Source: Protonemura montana (Eukaryota; Arthropoda; Insecta; Plecoptera; Nemouridae). From it: a stretch of 64,000 nucleotides of DNA. The stretch spans positions 16,554,001-16,618,000 of the forward strand of contig OX387606.1 in the NCBI GenBank assembly GCA_947568835.1, in the 5' to 3' direction. The translations under genes and the position numbers were made by a program. Below the pieces are notes generated by a model, which did no database searches, was not told where the DNA came from, and saw only the letters and a list, made by a program, of their open reading frames with translations. Shown here one piece after another: positions 58,228 to 64,000 of this stretch. Within the stretch, counting starts at the first letter, position 1, and every line of letters begins with the position of its first letter.

Positions 58228-59619
58228 ATGAGCAACTTAACGGAATTCGTTATATCAAGTGATGCGTCTGGGCAGCTTTGGACTGCTTGCATTTGGGACC
58301 CTCATGCTGGGACGTCGCTAATGATCTACAAGGGTGGTGGCGTTGGTACTGCTCGGACATTATGTCTTCTTGGAAACGATTACCTTATCACAGCTGAAAA
58401 TCTCAAGCCAATGCTGAATATTTGGCCACTGAATAGCCAAGAGAAAGTTCAACAAGGTCTCCGTTTGGTTTGTCCTGGTAAAGTTAGCGCGTTGGCAGTG
58501 TCTGCAGATGCGACGTATTGTGTTGCTGGCATCGACGAAAAGCTTCACGTTTGGCAACTCGCTTCGGGAAGATTGTTAGCTGTCGCTGCCCGTCATTTTC
58601 AGAAAGTGACATGTGTCAAGTTTACTGACGATGGATCACACTTTGTGTCAGGAGGTGCAGATGGCATGGTCTTGGTCTGGTCCCTTGCCGAACTCGTTTC
58701 TCAGAAAACTGGCGACTCAGGTGATCCACGGAATAGTTTCTCAGACCATTCACTGCCCGTCCAGGACATTTACATCGGCCATGGGGGAATCCGAGCTCGC
58801 CTTATTTCTGTCTCTATGGATCGAACTTGCAAGATCTACAACCTAGCAGCAGGAACGCTCCTGCTCTCGGTGATCTTCAACTCTCCTCTGATGTCCGTAA
58901 CAACAGATCCTATCGAGTTCAATGTTTTTGTTGGAACCTCCGCTGGAGCGATCTACCAGTTTGGACTTCAGGAACCTCCTCGTATGAGAGAGTATCATAT
59001 CGAATCTATGGACGAGAAGGCACTTTCGTTCACTGGACACACTTTGGCAGTCACATGTCTGTCCACTTCCCTAGATGGTTTGACCCTTCTTTCTGGCTCA
59101 AACGATGAAAAAGTCATGCTCTGGCACATTCCTAGTAGGCAATGCACACGCGTTTTGTTGCATAAAGGACCGATACTAAATGCATACTTCACGGTTGCTC
59201 CAAAGCAAGTGTTTTGTTCGGAACTCAAGCCAAAGGTACTCCTGCACAACTTCCAGCGCGGTATGGGCGCGGATGAAACTGACTACACCATCGACATGCT
59301 CACAACAGATGATTCGAGTCCCCATGAAGTTTCTCGATCTAGTGTGGGTATTAGAGCACTGCCGAGAAACGTCAACGATACTAAAATTAGCGATGAAAGG
59401 AATTTGTACCAAGAAGTTAATACCCAGCTTTATAAGTTTGTGGTGGAAAAGCTTATTGAGAAGTCCCAGAATGGAAAGACAGACGAGCATGAAGAAGCGG
59501 TAGAAACCTTCGATGGAATTGCTGCTGGAGAAGATTATGTAAGATTTGAAAGTGAGCCAAAAATCAAGGTTGGGAAAAGAAACAAGAACAAGAAGCAAAA
59601 AAAAAATTCTCAATCCTAA
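58228..59619 (+). CDS. WDR18: WDR18, WD-repeat protein of the rixosome (Ipi3 homologue)
   Basis: A single coding exon of 463 residues. The N-terminus (SSDASGQLWTACIWDPHAGT) and the repeats align with human WDR18. WD-type blades are visible at about 85-114 (ending LHVWQL), 122-153 (FVSGGADGMVLVWSL), 185-205 (SVSMDRTCKIYNL) and 268-300 (LLSGSNDEKVMLWHI). A C-terminal region of about 110 residues ends in a basic KVGKRNKNKKQKKN tail that could be a nucleolar signal. The family works with PELP1 and TEX10 in ITS2 processing and pre-60S maturation, and in heterochromatic RNA decay. The ATG at 58228 is the first in the frame and follows the leader acceptor by 74 bases. Confidence 0.95.
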   Translation: MSNLTEFVISSDASGQLWTACIWDPHAGTSLMIYKGGGVGTARTLCLLGNDYLITAENLKPMLNIWPLNSQEKVQQGLRLVCPGKVSALAVSADATYCVAGIDEKLHVWQLASGRLLAVAARHFQKVTCVKFTDDGSHFVSGGADGMVLVWSLAELVSQKTGDSGDPRNSFSDHSLPVQDIYIGHGGIRARLISVSMDRTCKIYNLAAGTLLLSVIFNSPLMSVTTDPIEFNVFVGTSAGAIYQFGLQEPPRMREYHIESMDEKALSFTGHTLAVTCLSTSLDGLTLLSGSNDEKVMLWHIPSRQCTRVLLHKGPILNAYFTVAPKQVFCSELKPKVLLHNFQRGMGADETDYTIDMLTTDDSSPHEVSRSSVGIRALPRNVNDTKISDERNLYQEVNTQLYKFVVEKLIEKSQNGKTDEHEEAVETFDGIAAGEDYVRFESEPKIKVGKRNKNKKQKKNSQS

Positions 59620-59721
59620 AATATGTTAAAATTATTCCCTTTATGCATCGTTGTAAGAAATCAGAATAAGAAAATGAATTTTGTCTTGTAATTCTTATTT
59701 TTTGTTGGGATTCAATTAATT

Positions 59722-59727
59722 AATAAA
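59722..59727 (+). promoter_or_regulatory. Poly(A) signal of WDR18
   Basis: AATAAA, 102 bases after the WDR18 stop and about 200 bases before the RBM41 ATG. Confidence 0.75.
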
Positions 59728-59922
59728 GTGGAAACCCGTACAGCGACGACTTTCGTATTATTTGGTACCCTCTGTTTAATTGAAAATTCCGTGAAAAATC
59801 TTGAGTGAGCATTGTTTCATAGCAGCAACACTAAGAAATAAACTGTGTTCATGTAATTATGAGCTTTGTTTTCTTTGTGTTCTTTACAGCTTCCCTAGGT
59901 CTTTGTATTGACTTGATCTGAG

Positions 59923-62243
59923 ATGGCGTCGATAAAAAGTTCCCGTGCCAAGACGTACAGGACCAAGACGTCGGTTGCGGAGGGCGAGGCTCCTGAACAC
60001 GTGCCTACCGAGGGAGAGTTGCTAGTCAAAGAGATGGTCAAAAAACAGCTGGACACCCATCTCTCCTTAGACCAGTAAATGCTGCTAATATATACACACT
60101 TTTAGCTGTCGGTAGATCTTGCTAAACCTAGAATTATATACAGATTTAAGAATTCTGAATCCCAATCTATTGCTTTTTGGAGAAGCACACTATTCCAGCA
60201 TGGCATTTACACAAAAGTTACAAGCAATTTTACAATATTTTCTTTTTGGTCTTTTGAAAAAATGTATCGCTCTCGATACATTTTTATTGATAAAATAGTT
60301 TTTGTAAAAAATGCAAATTACAGTGTTTACGAATGGCAAATAAAATAAATATAATTTCCAGTCAGCTACAAGCCGAGAAAAAATTTGAAAAAGCCACCGA
60401 ATTTGAATCGGTCACTCGGTATGTATCGGGACAATCAACATTGAAAGATTTTGAGGCATCGACAAGCAAGGTTGAGCGGAGGGAAGACTTGCACTCGTTT
60501 GGTCTGACGGCGGAAGAGATCCAGCTGCTGCTCGACCGGGACAAAGGAGGCGATTTCTTTGATGAGCGATACAAAAACGTCGAGAGATCCGTCCTGCAGT
60601 CACGTCTGGACACTATCCAGATGAAGATTGATGCGGGAATTTTAAAATTACGAACAGAAGAAAGGTAGTTTTTCAAAGATGATTTATTTCCTTGTGTTAA
60701 TGATATCTTTTAATTAAATTAATGAAAACAAACGAGATGTCTGTGTCTACTTCAAGTTTTCCAGTTGGATAGCATGGTCGTCCTTAACAAACTGTGCTAT
60801 CTTCAAATATTCTAGTAATTAGCACCAAGAATTGACGAGAATGTCGACTCTTTGATTAAACACCGCAGGAATAGGTATTGTTTCTGATTTATTTTGAGTT
60901 CAATACCTTTTTTGTAAGACTTATTTTGGTGGTTATTTTTGGAAATTCGGTGATGAGGAGGGGGAGGAGAGGGAGGTGTTTGGACACTGACATGACTTTG
61001 TTCCATTTTCCATGTGCGGTGGGAGACTTGAATGTATACTTTGTCAAGTTTTTGTCCACGTTTATTATGTCTGTTCCTTATTATTATTTCCTAATTTTTC
61101 TTTGTGCTCATAAATTCTAGCTCTTCAGAAGGTACAAGTCGCCACGAGAATGAGATCACCCAATCTATACAGACCTCTAGTGATCTTTCAAAGCTACTGC
61201 AATTCGCCTACAAAAGTAAATCAATTAGCCAAGACACTCGCTTGCCTTCGCACCCAATCAATCAGTTGAAAGAAATTGAACAGGAGCTGTTTGGACACTT
61301 ACAAAGGCCCGTGAAAACCAAGAATAAAAAGATCAAAAGACAATTAAAGGACGCGCCTGCCTCTATTGAAAGCCCCGTGGACGATGCAACACCTTCGACG
61401 AGCGGCGGGCAGTCTTCGCGAAAACGTCTTGGCTCGCATTGGGACGAAAAAACATTCCCGGCGTCGAAGTCGGGATCTTTACAACGAGAGTACTCGTGCA
61501 AGCAAGAGATTTTGTACACGATTAAAAACAAGAAGATCGTGAGAATCACTCAAAGTGCTGCGTCTGTTGGGGCGACTAGCAACCAACTCGATAAAAGCTG
61601 TGGCGCACTTTTTGGAAAAGAGTTTGTTCTCTCAACTGTACCAGACAAGAAGGATGAATCGACAACAAGCGGGGAACAGTTATCTCTCGAGCAAATTAGA
61701 GAACTTGCTAGGTTTTCGAATTACTCTCCTGGAATTCCTTCCAAGGTAAAGGATGGTGAAAGCTTTCTCAACTGATTCGAAGGCGTTATCGAAACTGACT
61801 GGAAGTACACAAACAAGGACGACTTTTGTAGTTGTGCTGCAGATGCTAAATATTTATCTGCACGTCTCATATTTTCTAGATTTTGTACCTCAAAAATCTC
61901 CCGAACAATGTTAAAGAAGAGGATCTCGTGAATTTGTTCGTGCATTTTGAGTCGCAAGACTCGTCACGAATAACGTACAAACTGATGAGCGGAAAGATGA
62001 AAGGGCAAGCCTACATTACATTCTCAGGTAACCAGCTAAATAGAGCGTACACGCAGCTTTTCACGGCGCCGACTACCTCGGTGAACTTGGCAATTTAATT
62101 ACTTTGTTTGACCTCAAGTAACTCGATTACTGGCACTGTGTTTTTTTGTAGACGTGCAAACGGCTTCCGCGGCTCTGCAAGCAGTTAATGGTTGCTTTCT
62201 GAAAGGTCGACCTGTTATCATCGAGTTCGGTAGGTCAGGGTAA
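59923..62243 (+). CDS. RBM41: RBM41, RNA-recognition-motif protein linked to the minor spliceosome
   Basis: Five exons: 59923-60074, 60362-60664, 61121-61745, 61880-62027 and 62152-62243. Phases agree and give 439 residues (human 413). The N-terminal part has TEGELLVKEMVKKQLDTHLS, like human RBM41. A middle region is Ser/Lys-rich and ends LEQIRELARFSNYSPGIPSK, a block conserved just before the RRM. The single RRM spans exons 4-5, with RNP2 LYLKNL and RNP1 KMKGQAYITF, and ends VIIEFG. The RRM resembles the C-terminal RRM of the 65K protein (RNPC3), and RBM41 has been reported as a U12 snRNP protein. The stop comes only four codons after the RRM (RSG), shorter than in human. A GTAGGT donor-like word overlaps the end (62230-62235), so an undetected last exon is possible. 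An acceptor at 59888-59889 suggests a leader intron. Confidence 0.92.
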
Positions 62244-62551
62244 TTAATACTCGGAGGTAACCTGTATTTGCGAAGGAAAGGAAATCATCTGGCTGCATCT
62301 GTCAACATAGCAGAAAAAACAATAGTTATCACACACTAAAAATCAACTTTAAACAGTTAATCTGAGATTCGTTTTGATTCGCATTATAATATTGATAACA
62401 TTCTAATACATGAGTCATAGATTTTTGTTTCACTCATACACTTGGTATCGACAGGTTGCAATGTTTGCATCAAAATTATTCCACATATTAAGTTAATTAT
62501 ATTTTACACAAACTCCGAAGAAAACGGTTGTTACTGTGGCATCACTAAACG

Positions 62552-62557
62552 AATAAA
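62552..62557 (+). promoter_or_regulatory. Possible poly(A) signal of RBM41
   Basis: AATAAA, 309 bases after the predicted stop. Confidence 0.45.
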
Positions 62558-62960
62558 TTATTATGATTTAATATATAATTATAATATAATTATTTGTATT
62601 TACATATACGTCGTGTTATAATCGGCAATATAACATTATTATTGAAATCGAAACACCTACTGTCTACTAATATTACACGAAATTTAGACCTGCCGCTTTC
62701 TCCACGCCTTCTTATTAGTTAAGATAGAGGAATATCACATAAAACCTTACGCACTTATGCTTCAAACGCACATCACTATTGTTTCTATTTTAGGTCCAGT
62801 GTTACAATTTTCTTAACTCCTAGACAAAGTGAGAGTTATTTTAATTGTCATGGCAACAACCAATCACACGCAATGAAAGTCAGCTGTTTCTGAGAGTTAA
62901 GAGCTTAACTTGGAGTTAAAAATTATTTTAACACCGGACCTAAGTTACAATAATGTAGTA

Positions 62961-62980
62961 ATATATATATATATATATAT
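62961..62980. repeat. (AT)n microsatellite
   Basis: Ten AT units in non-coding DNA downstream of RBM41. Confidence 0.95.
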
Positions 62981-64000
62981 AATAGTTTCATGTCGCATAG
63001 ATAGGGTTAGAGAAAATGGTTTATTACATAGTCTATCGTAGTACCATTTAGCAAATATATCAAAATATCTGTGTCGCATCATAGCGTAATTAATCCGTCG
63101 ATATTTTCAAATGACAATTTAGATGTACTACCGTTACACTACAAAAAAAAACTATTTGGGAGAAGAATTAGATTTAAAATTTGTTGAAAGTAGCAGATCA
63201 GCTTATACTGCTGTGCAGTTTGTTCCATATTTTGAAAAATCAAATTTGATACACGTGTACGAATACCTTTGTTAATCAAAAGGACCTAGACAGTTTAGAA
63301 AGGTAAAATTTAGGTAGATATTTTGTGCATTGATGTTCTAAATTAATATATGTTTACTTTCACTACTCACAACATAGGCGTGCTTATAGTCTGAATTGTG
63401 GAAAAATTATGTCTCTATGATTTCACAGAAATTCAAAATAGTTTCGACTTAGAGAAAATAACGAGGCTTCACTTTTATAGAGTTTCGAACCAAACCTCTT
63501 CTAATACCTATAACCTATACTTTCTCAACTTTCCACATGCGAAACTTTCTGGAGCACAGGTTAACTTAACAATTAACGTAAACAATGAACTATGTCGGAT
63601 TTTCCCTTCTAGTCTAGTCTAATTAAAACCATATGCGCGGAGAACTTCGTTCCACGACACAAGCCAACTAGAATCGACGTGGGATTAGCGTAGGTAGACT
63701 GTTTGTAGTGGAATGTGAATTTTAACTCAGAACGTTGTAGTTTTATGAACGCAATCTTGAGATGTTGGCTTAAGACTCCCGAGGGATAAAAACTCCACAA
63801 AAACAGATATAATATGCAGTGTCTATAGAAGTTACAGGTAGGCAAATTGTAACCAGCAGTGCCAACGCAAATCGTATTTTTTTGTAAAGATTATTATGAT
63901 ACATTGTTAGTCAGGTATCTTTGGCTTGCCTCAAGAAACCATTTTCTTAGATTACTAGGCGTTATTTAAAAATATAATCAGATTCTTATTTAATACGCAA

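Larger units (their letters stand above)
62244..64000. other. Downstream of RBM41, no gene seen
   Basis: After the probable RBM41 3' UTR, the remaining 1.4 kb is AT-rich. Short frames at 63398-63622 (plus) and 63609-63845 (minus) are not recognisable and have no splice context. Confidence 0.5.

Overview
The window is animal nuclear DNA, almost certainly from an insect. It encodes an allatostatin-A precursor of the insect type, with a peptide identical to cockroach/moth AYSYVSEYKRLPVYNFGL-amide. Its introns are mostly short with GT-AG borders, its promoters carry TATA and arthropod-type TCAGT initiators, and it has two insect-style Gly/His/Lys-rich secreted proteins. The order cannot be fixed from the sequence alone. 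No virus-like element was recognised.

Left part (1-19.4 kb), all on the minus strand: the 5' two thirds of TBCK (pseudokinase plus TBC Rab-GAP; it runs off the left edge), complete LIAS (mitochondrial lipoyl synthase, 6 exons), complete calnexin (8 coding exons plus an extra copy of the transmembrane exon) and a single-coding-exon allatostatin-A gene with 13 FGLamide-type peptides.

Middle (19.4-42 kb): no coding gene could be supported. About 15 kb of it is probably the leader intron of allatostatin-A, because a convincing minus-strand promoter and non-coding first exon (CRE-like site, TATA box, GT donor) lies at 34.76-34.99 kb and the allatostatin ATG sits two bases after a good splice acceptor.

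42-50 kb, plus strand: two intronless TATA-driven genes for secreted Gly/His/Lys-rich proteins (516 and 817 residues). They share a C-terminal domain but have unrelated repeat-rich N-terminal halves, so they are tandem paralogues, probably of cuticle or another extracellular matrix.

50-64 kb: an intergenic stretch with a 242-bp foldback element carrying hammerhead-like motifs, a second hairpin and an orphan candidate first exon. It is followed by MCTS1 (minus) and WDR18 (plus), divergent from one promoter region, and RBM41 (plus) close behind WDR18. One MCTS1 intron has the full sequence signature of a U12-type (minor spliceosome) intron, while neighbouring RBM41 encodes a protein linked to the U12 snRNP.

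The most interesting points are the duplicated, equal-length, equal-phase calnexin transmembrane exons (one lacks the juxtamembrane Cys-Cys pair), the U12 intron in MCTS1, the hammerhead-like foldback and the diverged repeat architecture of the secreted protein pair.
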